64,000 nt of DNA from Blasia pusilla (taxonomy: Eukaryota; Marchantiophyta; Marchantiopsida; Blasiales), in NCBI GenBank assembly GCA_050084515.1, contig CM114274.1:22258001-22322000 (forward strand), written 5' to 3'. Made by a program: the position numbers and the translations under genes. The notes beneath the pieces are model-generated. The model searched no databases. It was not told the DNA's origin and was given only the letters and a program-made list of their open reading frames with translations. Below are positions 1 to 12,289 of the stretch, piece by piece. The number at the start of each line of letters is the position of its first letter. Position 1 is the first letter of the stretch.

Positions 1-870
1 TTTAGATCTTATCAAAGTCACTCAAAATATGAGTTATGATTTAAACTTGGCATTTCTCATTGTTTATTTTTAGCTTCACTTTGGGGCAATAGTTTCCCAT
101 GAAAAAATTCAGCCAACTCTTCATGCCTCCATGCATGATTTGATGGAGTTTCATTTTTTTTTAATGACCATGAGCGAAGTTGGATACTCACAAGACTTCC
201 AACTACAAGTATAAAAAATATACCTTGAGAATTGGCATTAGGTTCTTGTTTTATTTTTCTTAGTTCTAGCACCACCTTAGATTTAATCGTTGGATTATGC
301 TAAAACCTTGAGGATGTTTCTGTGTTTGCATTATTAGGTAATTCATTGGTTCATAGCTTCTTTTGGAATTTGATGGGTGGAGAAAAAATATCAAATTTAA
401 GTCATTTTCCTTTTAAATTCATTTATGAGATGTCTAATGGGTCCAAAATAAGTCATACATGTTGAGTACCACCTCATACATGTATTAGAAAACTTTGGAG
501 GCTTTTGTAGGTTCAACCGTCTTGGAACATTTGTAGCCTTGCTTTAGTCCATTTTCTTACATGGATGTACTTGTAACATCACATTACACCTTTAGATGGA
601 TTTGAAAGTTGTAGGAGAGTACTCTTGATTGTATTTAAATTTAATGAATGGTTTAGATCTTGTGAAAGTAACTCGAAATGTGAGTTATGATTTAAACATA
701 GTATTTCCCCGTGTTTATTGTTAGCTTCACTTTAGAGTAATATTTTCCCATGAAAAAAGTTCAGCCAACTCCTCAAATTTCCATGCATGACTTGACAAAG
801 ATTCAGAATTTTTGGATGAGTATGAGAGAAATTGGATACTCATAAGTCTTCTAACTTAAAATATCCACAC
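1..870. repeat. Two diverged copies of a ~650-bp-spaced direct repeat
   Basis: The first ~190 bases recur, diverged, at about 648-850. Shared landmarks are the 'tttagatctt' start, 'gagttatgatttaaac', 'ttagcttcacttt', 'tttcccatgaaaaaa' and 'ttcagccaactc'. The bases between the copies are unique in the window. No coding potential is convincing. It may be a tandem duplication of an unidentified dispersed repeat cut by the left window edge. Confidence 0.6.
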
Positions 871-1251
871 TACCAATAGTTATACAATATAGAAAATGGA
901 TTGTTCATAGATGATGTTATTGCATACTTAAAGATGATTTTTTATATATTCTTATATTTTTATACTTATTTTATCATGACCAATCAGAAAATGACACATC
1001 GCAACATGGGATATAGAATTCCCTATAGTAGATTTTTAATTATTTGTATCGGCCTACCAATTATTTGAACCCTAAATTATAATAGGACCTAAAAAAAATT
1101 CTCCACGCCCTTGCGCAACTAATTTGTTAATTATAACTTGCCTCTTTTTAAAATAAATACCCCTTTCCAGTACTCGCATGAAATTCTAATATCCTCAAGT
1201 GACATCCTCGAGAGCTAATGATGATTTATCAAAAGTAATCCATGAGGAATG

Positions 1252-1862
1252 TGTCGTGCGCATACATATTAGTATACAATCCACATTCACATTGTTGGTC
1301 ACATCTACACAATAGTGCCAACAAGCAACATCGTGGATAGATCTACATACCAAAAAAATGGATTCATGCATGTATGTTAAGACCACATAACAAAATTGAA
1401 GTAAACACGATAATATGGCCAATTCCACTCTTGAATCTACATTGGCATATCAAACCATATCCACCCTTCACCATGAGGGACTCCGGACTTGAACACTCTA
1501 GTTCCTATCACACAGAAGGAAGAGAGGTGTTCCAAAGGCACAACATGACAAAGATGGATTAAGAAATTCATCTTTCCCTCTTTTACATCCTTGGGAAGAG
1601 TCAAAAGATCTCTCCCCCTAGAAATAGGCAAAATTGATAACTTGCACTCATATGTTATTAAGTAGTTGTTGACTTGGTCAACGGGTCACTTGACCTAAAA
1701 ATAGTAAAAGAGGAGAATTTTCCTAAACCATAATCGTGATGTGATTGAGTTGTCACCAACCTCATCTGACACCTCAAGTCAACGTTATACCCAAATAGCC
1801 TGCTGACCCTCTATGCCATCGACACGGTAGAACATTACCCATCAACCAACTAAGGTGTTACA
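1252..1862 (-). mobile_element. Solo LTR (A+B) of the methyltransferase retrotransposon family
   Basis: Read on the minus strand, this 611-bp block matches, with divergence, the 615-bp terminal block at 35218-35832. A long A part corresponds to about 1405-1862 and a ~130-bp B part to about 1252-1385. Its outer ends are TGTAAC...GACA-type (the plus strand starts TGTCGTGC and ends GTTACA). The four bases AATG lie directly outside both ends, at 1248-1251 and 1863-1866, which is a target-site duplication. No internal region remains. This is what recombination between the two A copies of a full element would leave. Boundaries are good; the divergence shows it is old. Confidence 0.8.
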
Positions 1863-1866
1863 AATG

Positions 1867-4780
1867 AATCAAACTTCTCCCCCATAGTCTATACATTTCT
1901 ATGGCTATATAATGGGATGAATCGACGTCCTTTTTAAACACGATGATCAATTTGGGTCTTCTTCATTGCCATCGTTGCCTCTTATTATAGCAATCTCCCT
2001 TGTACCACCACATATGCCCGAAGAAACCCTCTCATAGGATCTCTAACTATGATATTGGACATGAACACCTCAACCTTCCGCCCTATCTAGAGATTAATAC
2101 GAATAAGGGAATCCGCGTGGAGTAGTGTGGCTCTCTCTATATGTGGAAGTTGCTTTTGCAAGCAACACAGATCATGATGTTCCACACAACATTACGAGTG
2201 ACAATTCCCTTATCCCCAATTGGATAGCATACTAGATGCACAAACTTTGAATTCAATGCCCATGACATCCACAATATGTCAAACCTACGACAGATGGTCG
2301 GGGGAGGCCCAAGTGGAACCGTATTGTTGTAGTGAAAGTAAGTGGTGTAATACGGAAAGCCAAAGTAAGGTGGCCAGTCTGCATCCATAAATCTATCCCT
2401 TTCCTGAATCGAAGCAAGAGCGAATATGAGTCTGAACCTCCGTGGGAATACCCCCATTGAATATAATTTTTCCAAATATTGCCTCAATGTGAGCTTCCAT
2501 CAAAGAAGTATCATGCCTTGTTATCTCTCCTCCAAAAGAAGTTTAGGAAAGATTATGTTACATTGTGAGTGGGAGAGAAGAAAGAAATGAATGAATTGGC
2601 AATAGAGAAGGGCTTCAAGAAAATTTAAAGGTGTTAAATTTTGAATATGAGAGGGAAAGAGACATAGTATTTTGAAGTGGGGAAGGGAAGGGAGGAAATA
2701 ATAAATTTTCAACAAGGGGAGAGAGAAAGTTAATCTAAAATTACGATTTTTTGAATTAATTGAAAAAATATTTCAACATTGAGTAAAGCCAAGTCTTTTA
2801 CTTATAATCTAGAGAAAATTGTCAAGTATTCCATGTACACATAGCCGCATGTAACTTAATGACTCATATGAGTTCCTCTCCATCTATATCCATTCTATTA
2901 ATTAACGAAGGGGACATTGCTATGTTAGAACAATCTTTTATGAAAGAAAAATATTTAATTTCAAAGAGGAAATATGAGGTGTCATGCTACTTCTTATGGA
3001 AAGATAGGATTAATTACTAATTTATATATGGCTATCCAGAGATGGGTAGATTCATGATTTCATCTATATTGAATTAGAAAAGATGATATTACTTAATCTG
3101 AAAAGAATACTTAAAATAAAGGAAGTCTCATACTTTAATAAAGAGTTGTCTCTTGGCTTCGATAGAGCTACAATATGTTTAGAAGAAATTTTTTCATTTA
3201 AAATGTGCATTTCTAAAACCAAAGAGATGCTTATCATAAAAAAGATGAATGTATGCTGGTGGGATGTCATGACTAGTATGACTAGTTAAAAAAAAATATG
3301 ATGCCCCATCTTTCCCCTTTCATAACAACTTCAAATCATTTAGTTAATACTTTCCTCATTCAATAATACCCACTTCCTCAAATAACAGCAAAAATGGATT
3401 CCATGTCCAAATTCTTTCATGAGATGAAAATTAAAAACAAAATTTCCTCTTAAACAAAGCCTTTCTAGTTTAGATCCATGGTCAAGATTCAACTTGTACC
3501 AAATTTAGAAAAAAATCCCAAACTAACCTTGAAAGGAGGATGATCTTTCCACTTATGTCACTTATTCTCCCAAATTTCATCATGGATTCAATGGTAGCTT
3601 ATGCCGTTTCATCCCCAATAAATATTTGGTGACTTAGTAACAATTCATGGTATGAAGTTCTTTTGATAGGGAGATCTTTGCCATGGGGTGTTTGATGATC
3701 TAATGGTGCAAAATCACCATTTTACACCAAAGTCACTACTTGAAAGACTTAGAAGTATATTTACGATCCCTACAAGTATTTATCTTCTCACCAGCTAGGT
3801 TATCCACCATACCCCTCCCCCTCCCTCACAAAGGGCCGCACACTGGTTTTCTTTATGTCAAAATCTCAAAATATAAAAGGGAAAGCTTTATTCAATAAAT
3901 AGTCATTTTGAAAAAAATTTGAAGGTCTTTCCAAAGTCTATGGTGTAGCATCACTCCTCATGTGATAACACAACATAAACTTTTCTTTCCTTGTAAACTT
4001 AGATGACACAATGCGACGACGTAAATTCTCCACTATTAAGAGTTAGGGAAGAATGAAGATCATTCCAAAGTATGTATCACAACATTGTGGCCGGGAATTC
4101 CACACCATCACGTCGTTGGACTAGAGAGAAAAGTCTATCCATTGGGTATTGAAGGTTTTGAAAAATGTTCATATTTAGTCTAGTCATGTACTTAATCTAA
4201 TTAGCTAGATACTAACCTTGAGCTTGGCCATCTTCTAGGATAATCTCGACGTTAGGGTTAGCAACCACCATCTTCATAGAGTTAGGATCACTTAAGTAGA
4301 TCTACGGGTCCCATGTATATAGGATATCTTCCTAGAGTCAAGTAATAACTCCACACCATTGACAACTTTTGATGAGTATTCCTGAGGCTGTTTGTGCAAC
4401 ACCAACTTGGCTGCAGAATCTTGAGATTGGGATAGGTGAAGACAGAGTAAGGACAGAAAGAACTACCATATCAGTTCAAGTAGGCTCACTCATGTCCACT
4501 GGATGCTTACCATAGGTACAGTTTGTGAAGGATTTCCAAGTATAAACCAAGAACTCCTTCCCTGGTCTCTTCTGTCTGATTAAGATCCCCACAAGACTTC
4601 CCTTGCCAATAGTGCAACATCATGCCATGAATTTAGGCTATTTCTTGTGATCAATTCAGAGGAGCAATTCGGCCATGCATGGGAAGCTGAGAGAAAGGTT
4701 GGCTATTTTGGCTCTTCCCAAGGCAGTTTCCTTTGCACTGTTCTTATTAATTTACATTCTGACACTTCTGTGTCATAAGT
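1867..4780. other. Unassigned AT-rich stretch
   Basis: No gene is recognised. The minus-strand frame at 2137-2487 is open for 116 codons and contains aromatic and proline-rich segments, but matches nothing I know and lacks neighbouring exons in support. The rest holds only short frames expected by chance in AT-rich DNA. The last part (about 4380-4840) may include the missing 5' portion of the hAT transposase that follows, but no first catalytic Asp motif was seen there. Confidence 0.4.
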
Positions 4781-4842
4781 CTAATTTTACATAACCCAAA
4801 AGCACTAACTGCACTTGTGTCTCCTGTCCACAAGGTGAGGTC

Positions 4843-6762
4843 GTGATTGAGTCAGTAGACACCAAAGGGGAATCCCAAACGGCAGAATGGTTGGCAGGTC
4901 ACATAGAGAGGACTATCATGTGCATCGGTCTAGAAAATGTGTTGCAACTTATGATAGACAATGCTAGCAATGAGCGAGCACCAGGAAAACTTATTGAAGC
5001 AAAGTTCCCTCATATTCTTTGGGATGGATGCATATCACTTCTCTTGATCTAGTCTGCGAAGAGTGGGATAAATGGCCTTGGGTGGACAAGATTTTTGCAC
5101 AAGCTCGTGAGATGGTAGTATTTGTGAAGACTAGAACTTGGATGATGGCCAAATTTATGGAAACCAATCCAATGAAGAGACCATTGTTGCTTCCTCCAAA
5201 TACATACTTTACAAAAAAATTTTATCATGTGGGACGCGTCTTAGAATTGAAGGAGGCGTTCCACGCCATGGTTGTCACCAATGCTTTTAGGAAGTATTTC
5301 AATGGCAAGGATGCGAGGCAAAGGAAGAAGGCACAAGAGATTGAGACTATTGTGGCCAATCACGATTTTTGGATGGAGGGTGAGGAGTTGTTTGTTGCGA
5401 CTCAACCAACTATTATTCTATTGAGAGAGTGTGATGGTCATAAAGCAATGACTCGGCATATTTAACCCCGTATTTTTTAGATTATGGAAGAGATTCGTTC
5501 TTTTCCTATAACTTCATGGCCCAGTGTGGGGGGAAGGCGTCGTGGTTATTTTGTCACAATGTCTAGAGCTATAGAGATGTTTGATGTTATTTATAAGCGA
5601 TGGGCACTTATCCACAACAAGTTACATGCAATAGGCTACATTCTTGCCCCTTATAATCTTCCTGATAGTGTTCAAGACGTCACTTCAAATTTTGAGTGCA
5701 TGAGAGATTTCAAACAATATCAGAAACTTTATGCAACGGGGGTGCATGCTAATTCTTATGTAGCAACTTGCTTGCGAGAGTTGGGCAACATTGTGAACCA
5801 TCAGGACATAATTTGTGGATGAATTTGGTAGGGAAGTTGTTGATTTACTTAGTCCCTCTGATTGGTGGAGCATGCACGGTCAAGGTGCACCAACATTGCG
5901 CTCTATAGTTAAGTCCATATTAGCACAAGTGGTTTCATCTTCTTTAGCGGAGAGAAATTCGAGTTGTTATGGTTTCATCCACAAGAAGCACAGGAATGAA
6001 TTGACCAAAGAGCGTGCCAGGGATTTGGTTTACATCTACACAAACTCAAGGTTTGGAGACAAGGGTATTTCTCAGAAATCAAGACAAGCGCTCTTGTACG
6101 AGCAATACTCTTCAAAAAGGGATGGACAAGAACGAGCTAGAAGGGTAGTAGAAGATGGCAGTGAATCTAGCTTGCATGCAAGAAATCGTGATGGTAATCA
6201 TGAAGATAACCTTGACTTGCAAGATAAGGATCTAGAGGAGGTGGATGTGATATGTGGAATTTATGGCATCAAAGGGAGAGAGGATACTCATATCGGCAAC
6301 ACTGAAAATTTTGATTCCAATGGGCTTGGAAGAGTTGAAGATGATGTTGAAATGGAACATTGGATTCTAGAGCACGAAGAAGAGCAGCAACATAAGACTT
6401 CAAACAAAGCCAATCTGCCTAGCACTTCTCCTAAAACAACCTACGACCCTCAGATTGTTGCACCAGTAGGAGTTCACAATTATTCCACCAAGTCTAGTGA
6501 ACCTATCCGGGATACTCCTCCACAATCTTTGAGCGTTGAAATGGTGGATTTAGTTGATGAGCCTAATGATAATGATGTTCTCATACCTATGGTTCCAAAC
6601 TCTCAACCCATCAATCATGGCATGGATAGTTCATATATTTCCTCCAATGATGAAACAACTACAATAGGAACTCGTCGTCGATCCACCCGACTTCGAACTA
6701 TTGAGCCACCAAATTACCGCTTACATCTTAATCCACCGGACCCAACCATAGACCTAGACTAG
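4843..6762 (+). pseudogene. hAT-superfamily transposase remnant (DUF659 type)
   Basis: The translation contains the DUF659-like core (DTKGE, then VLQLMIDNAS, which carries the second catalytic Asp) at about 4850-5030. A middle region follows at 5019-5822. The hAT C-terminal dimerisation segment is at about 5860-6060 (SPSDWW, then VSSSLAERNSS). A low-complexity acidic tail runs to 6762. The reading frame changes near 5030 and near 5815, and two stops lie near 5465-5480. The first track codon is GTG, so no true start is visible. The first catalytic Asp region and terminal inverted repeats were not found. Such proteins cut and paste hAT elements in the nucleus. This copy cannot make an active enzyme as it stands. 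Confidence 0.85.
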
Positions 6763-6899
6763 AAGAGTAATTACAAAATTTAGTGAGACGGATTAGTAGA
6801 TAGGTGTAGCAAACTTGTTTTGTGTTGACTATCGTAAGAATGTCATTTTTATATACTTCTCGCTAATAAAACATTTATTTTTACATTAAAGGTGAAATT

Positions 6900-9085
6900 G
6901 GTAAGTGTGATTTTTTAGCTCGTGGTCACACCTCTATTTTGCTCAAAACTTTGCAAGAGTGGTACAAACGCAACTTGGAAAAGTTGGACATGATGAAAAA
7001 TGAAAAAACCTTCTTTCCATTGAAGGTTTAGTGGTTAAAGGCCAAAAGGTACTTACATATTTTTGAGGTTTTCCTCACAACTCCATTTTGGTTGAAACTA
7101 GGTAAGAGTGGAACAAACACCTTGGAAACCATGTAGAAAAGATTTCAGATCAAGATGGGAAAGTTAGACAAAGTGAAAAAATAAAAAAAAACCTTATTTG
7201 ATAGAAGGTCTGATCATTCGGGTCCAAAAAGAAGTTAGTAATTTTTGAGCTTTTGCTCAAAACTCTATTTTTCCTTAAACTTGGAACCTTGGGGACTATG
7301 TTGGAAAAATTCCATCTCAAGATGAAAAAATAGGACGAGATGAAAAATAAAATAAAAACCTCATTTTGGTAGAAGGTTTGATTGTTCGGGTCCAAAAAGG
7401 AGTTATAAATTTTTGAGCTTTTGCTCACAAATTAATTTTGCCTAAAACTTGGCAAAAGTGCTAGATGCACCTTGGGGACCATGTTGACCAAATTGCAGCT
7501 CAAGATGACAAAGTTGGACAAGATGAAAAATGAAAAAACCTTATTTTGATAAAAGGTTTGATAGTTCGGGTCCAAAAAGGAGTTAGAAACTTTTAAGCTT
7601 TTTCTCACAACTTCATTTTGTCTAAAACTTGGCGAGAGTGCTAGATACACCTTGGGGACCATTTTGACCAAATTTCAGCTCAAGATGACAAAGTTGGACA
7701 AGATGAAAAATGAAAAAACCTTATTTTTATAGAAGGTCAGATGGTTCAAGTCCAAAAAGGAGTTAGTAATTTTTTAGTTTTTTCCCACAACTCTATTTTG
7801 TCTGAAACTTGGCTAGAGTGTAACATAAACCCTGGGGACCATGTGGGAAAAATTTCAGTTCAAGATGAAAAATTTGGACAAGATGAAAAATTAAAAAAAC
7901 CATTTTTTCAAAGAAGGTCTGCTGGTTCGGGTCCAAAAAAGGAGTTAGTAATTTTTGAGCTTTTTTTCAGATCTCCATTTTTCATGAAAATTAGCAAGAC
8001 TGCTAGATGAACCTGGGAGACCATGTGGGCCAAATTTCACCTCAATATTAGAAATTTGGAGAAGGTGAAAAATCATAAGACCTTCTTTTCATTCAAGGCT
8101 TAATGGTTCGGGTCCAAAAACGAGTTAGTAATTTTTGAGCTTTTGCTCACAACTTCATTTTGCCTAAAAATTGGCAAGCATGCTAGATGCACCTTGGGGA
8201 CCATGTTGGGAAAATTTCAACTCAAGATGACAAAGTTGGACAAGATGAAAAAATTTTAATTGATTTTTTCATAGAAGGTTTGATGATACGGGTCCAAAAT
8301 CTATTTTGTCACGAAACAGAAATCTTTTATGCGTTCCACTTTCATAACTTGTAATTGCATTATTTGCATGCTTTACCTAAGATATAAGCGACCCCCGTGA
8401 ACATAGCAAAGTAAGGTCTGCTCCTACTATCAAGGTCGGAGGGCGAAAACACGAAAATAGAGCAACCACGGGAAGTAACCATTCATTCAAGGGCAGCCTT
8501 CGGCTAGCTACATGCCTTAGGCCGGCTAGGCCCACAAACAGCAGGCGGGCAGTCCAAGGCCGCTTTGGTCGAGTGTTTGAAGGACACTCCACTCTTCGCC
8601 AAAATGGCTGAGAGCTTGAAAGGAGAAGCCCGTAGGGCTTTACTCGAGTATAAATTAAAGGAGTTAGTAATTTTTGAGCTTTTGCTCACAACTCCATTTT
8701 TCATGAAACTTTACTAGAGTTTAACATACACCTTGAGGAACACATGGGACGAATTTCAGTTCAAAATGTGAAAGTTAGACAAAATGAAAAATGGAAAAAC
8801 CTTATTATGAGAGAAGATTTGATGATTCGGTCCAAAATGGACTTGCCACTTTTTGAGCTTGTGGTCCCAACTAAATTTTCATTTAAACTTGGCAAAAATT
8901 CTAGATGCACCTTGGAGACCACGTGGGCTAAATTTTAGCTCAAGATGGATACTTTGGACAAGATGTCCATTTAAAGACCTTTTTTCTTCATTCAAGGTTA
9001 TCTACTTGAGGTCCAAAAGAACATTTTAAACTTAATTTGGGATGAGACTTTGCCAGAGTGATAGATGTTACTTGGGGATCATCTG
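6900..9085. repeat. ~180-bp tandem satellite array
   Basis: The landmark 'gggtccaaaa' recurs at about 7220, 7389, 7567, 7747, 7927, 8107 and 8288, giving steps of 178-181 bases. Each unit continues with 'ggagttagtaatttttgagctttt', 'aacttggcaagagtg', 'ccttggggaccatg' and 'gacaagatgaaaaatg'-like words. More diverged units lie on both flanks (about 6900-7200 and 8660-9085), so about eleven units are present. Open frames on both strands here are by-products of the repeat. The unit is close to nucleosome length. The array begins about 140 bp after the hAT coding remnant. Confidence 0.9.
8298..8660. other. GC-richer insertion inside the satellite
   Basis: The satellite unit breaks right after 'gggtccaaaa' at about 8297 and resumes with 'ggagttagtaatttttgagc' at about 8660. 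The intervening 360 bases are unrelated and clearly richer in G and C from about 8390 to 8640. No gene was recognised in it. The texture is reminiscent of organelle-derived or structured-RNA DNA, but I could not match it to either. No obvious target duplication is seen. Confidence 0.6.
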
Positions 9086-9926
9086 CACTATTCTATAGAA
9101 TGTTATAAGAGTTATTACATTTCACTATTGTAAGTAATTACACTCTTGCAATTAAATGTAAATGATATCCTACTCCCCTAGAGTAAATTCATCCTTCCAT
9201 CAAATTCAAACCAAATCTATTCATTCTCCATTAAAATTCAATTTCCCTTTCCATTGCATATGAATCAACGCACCTCTGAATTCATTTATCCAACATTTTC
9301 AAATCTATACAAATTTTGTAATATTTATATTCATCTATTATAGTATTAAAAAAATGAATTAATAAGTAAATTTAGTTTTCTATTCCATCCAAGTCCCTTT
9401 CAAATTCTACCCCATGCAATATTGGTTAATAAAAAAATTCATTTTCCTTTATAATTAAATTCAATCATATAATTTCCTTCATTAATTTTGGAAAAAAAAT
9501 TCATCCTTTTTCCAATCCCCATCTTTCAATAAATAAAATAAACATGCTTATTTTGATGAATTAGAAAAACCAAAATTAAATTTATATCAAACAAATCATT
9601 CAATTATAGTATCTTCCACCTTAGCCAAGGATTTATAACCCAAGAGAAAAATTTCTTCCATTTCATGAACTCACTTCATGGACAACATTTGTGATCGGCT
9701 CACATTCACAAGTTTTCTTAGTGGAATATTTTGAACTTTTTTGAATTTTTTTTACAAAAAAATGAGGAGTATCCCACAAAATATCTGGATTGAGAGGAAC
9801 CTAATACTTATGTATATTCAAAGATATAAATATCAACTCATTCTCTCTAATCTGAGTCATCATCCGATATATGTAATACTAGTGGCGACGTCTCAACATT
9901 TCTTCCTCCTCTTCCCCTAGCTCTAG
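9086..9926. other. AT-rich stretch without recognised genes
   Basis: Homopolymer-rich AT sequence with no frame longer than about 60 codons. The only visible feature is the tapering end of the satellite at the left edge. The right end abuts the 3' end of the minus-strand RING-like pseudogene. Confidence 0.5.
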
Positions 9927-12057
9927 TCATGCGCGTCCCACCTCCACGAGAATAGTCCTTTCCAACTCAAAATCAACTTCACCATCATCAATTTCTTGTG
10001 TTGGTTGTGTCGGAAATATCTCCCACTCTCTCTCGAAGAATCCAAAGAGTTCCTCCTGCATTTGACGGGGGTAATAGTATGTTCGAGGATATCCGCATTC
10101 AATCCTGTGAGGAATATCTTGCCATAAGAAAGGTGGCAAGATCAATTTGAGTCTCCTCAAAACAAGTGCATCCATCAATAGATTTTTATGATGGTTTAGC
10201 ACAAGTTGTCGAGTTGTGTTGAGGGCGTCTCGAACTTCTTGTGAATTCAACCCTTGAGCAAAGAAGAAGTTTTCCGCCTCTCGATTTTGGAGATCAATGG
10301 CTGTTCTGTGGATGAGCTTTCCTCGATCGTACATGTCAATGAAGCAAACCAACCACACTTGCACTGCCCGATCAATCCTCCACTGGCAAGGGATTTCTGC
10401 TTGAACCACCCTGTCTATGTTCACTTCGGGGTTATAGTTCGATCGGGGGCTATGATGTTCCAAACTAAAAGTTAATTTTTCTTGCTCTTGGGTTAATTTG
10501 AGCGCGGAAAGATATGCCAAAAAGGTGATAGAGTCCTCCTGACCAAGCTTGTCTACAAGTTGGACACTTGTGAGATAGTAACATGGCCTTTTGAAGATAA
10601 TATGGATGCCAATAACAAGCTTTACATGTGCTTGTCACGTAGCAACCTTCTACAGCAATGGGGTTGAAGCAAATCATGCATTTGGGCTAGTTTTTTGGCG
10701 TGAGGGCCCCTCCTTCACATACTGTGATTGCCTTCATCCAATCTGGAAGATCTTGTACTTGTGTGTTCGGATTAAGAGGCGTTGATGCCAACATCATAGA
10801 AGCATAGTTCCCAACGTTTGGATCTACAACATTGTCCCATGTTGCATGTAGAGGAGGAGGCCACAACTGCTCGATAGGTTTAAATAAGATCATATCAACC
10901 TCCTTCACGAGACAACGCTCAAGTAGGGTTGTCTCAGGGGTGAGTTCTCCCACGTTACCTCTTGCTCTCCATCGCAACAATTCATCCATCTCTTGTTGTC
11001 GTCTTGCCATGATGTTCTCGTATGGTATCCTCCACTACTCTATGTGGTCAACCATTACAACTCTTTGCCTTCTATGGAGGTCATCTCTGGCAATAGATTC
11101 CTTCAAAAGCCTCTCTATCTCTTTCTTCAATCTGATGTGCTCCTCAGATATTTGTTCATACTTCCGCTTCAAAACGTTGAATTCTGCGGCCAAATAAAAA
11201 TTGCGGCGGGAATTTGTTATTAAACTCTCCAATTGTGATAGACGAGACATTACCTCGCTATTATGCGGAGCACTCTCCCCATAAAAGGTTTGGGGAGGAG
11301 CACCGCTATGTATAGGGCGATCATAACTCTCACCGGGCTCATCAAAGCTCGTACTACAAACTACATAGAGGTTATTCAAACCACCTCCTCTATCCTCCGC
11401 CCCCATCTTTACTCGCCTTTCATCTCCACTCTCGTCTTGCATATATTCTTCAGCACGAAGATTTCTTCTTTGACCATCCAAGGAAGTTAATATGGCTCTA
11501 AGGCTCCTTGACAATCCACCTTGCTGATAATGGGATGACGACGCTTATGTTGATGAAGTTTCCACTCTTGCTTGTTTAAAGTGTGACGGTGGGGTTCTAT
11601 TGTCTTTTTCTCTTGGTCTCTTATCTCTTCTCGAAGACCCCTCATCCACATCGCCATACTGGACCTCCATATCCTTCATCAACTCCGCGACTTTGAGCTG
11701 AACATATACCTTGCTCGCTAACTTCATCTTCCTCTTGGGGAGGTCTCCGTACTTTCAGACCCCATTGAATAAAGCCTAATCCTTTTTCCAATCATTCTCT
11801 TCCACTTTCCTTACAAATTCTCCATTCGCACGCTCCAGCCACTTTAGTCGTGACTTGTTGAACTCTCCTTTCAAAACTTGTGGGTCAATGGCACTATCCA
11901 AGTGTACCTTCAATTCATCTTCCGCGACAAATTGCGAGACCATCTTCTTGTTCACCTTCGGAGGGATCTCTCGAGTCGGTGTATTGAGGGGTTCTGCCCC
12001 TCTTCCGTAGTCCTATTTGTCGTGAGGGCTACACTCTTCATGAGGTGGCAACTCCAT
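9927..12057 (-). pseudogene. Coiled-coil / RING-like protein remnant, unidentified family
   Basis: An ATG at 12057 opens a minus-strand frame that stays coherent to about 10465. In-frame stops interrupt it, including those at about 11545, 11035 and 10687. It then shifts frame and runs to a stop at 9927, for roughly 700 codons in all. Visible parts are a charged N-terminus, a Lys/Glu/Leu-rich coiled-coil candidate (about 11250-11080), a Cys-rich RING-like segment (KCMIC, then TCKAC, then HKCPTC; about 10685-10550), and a C-terminal domain rich in Arg, Leu and Tyr. RING fingers bind zinc and usually mediate ubiquitin transfer, but the metal-ligand spacing here is not canonical and no function is assigned. 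It lies on the same strand as, and just downstream of, the kinase remnant, so the two may have belonged to one locus or element. Confidence 0.55.
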
Positions 12058-12289
12058 CTTGTCTTTTACCAAAATACAAAAAGAAAGATGATTCAGAAAT
12101 GATTCCAATAATAGTGATACAATGGCACACGATACATCCGCACATCAATCCAGATTCATCATTTACAAATTTCATAGTAACACATTCATCTTTTTGAACT
12201 AAGTCTTTCATTTCTCATGAAAAATATTCAATCCTCAAATGGGTTTACAATCATACTACCATTGTTATTGGCCTTAATCCTGAATCTAC

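Noticed and set aside
6900-9085. CRISPR-like array
   Set aside because: Units are contiguous ~180-bp satellites without short repeats and unique spacers, in a nuclear plant-type genome.
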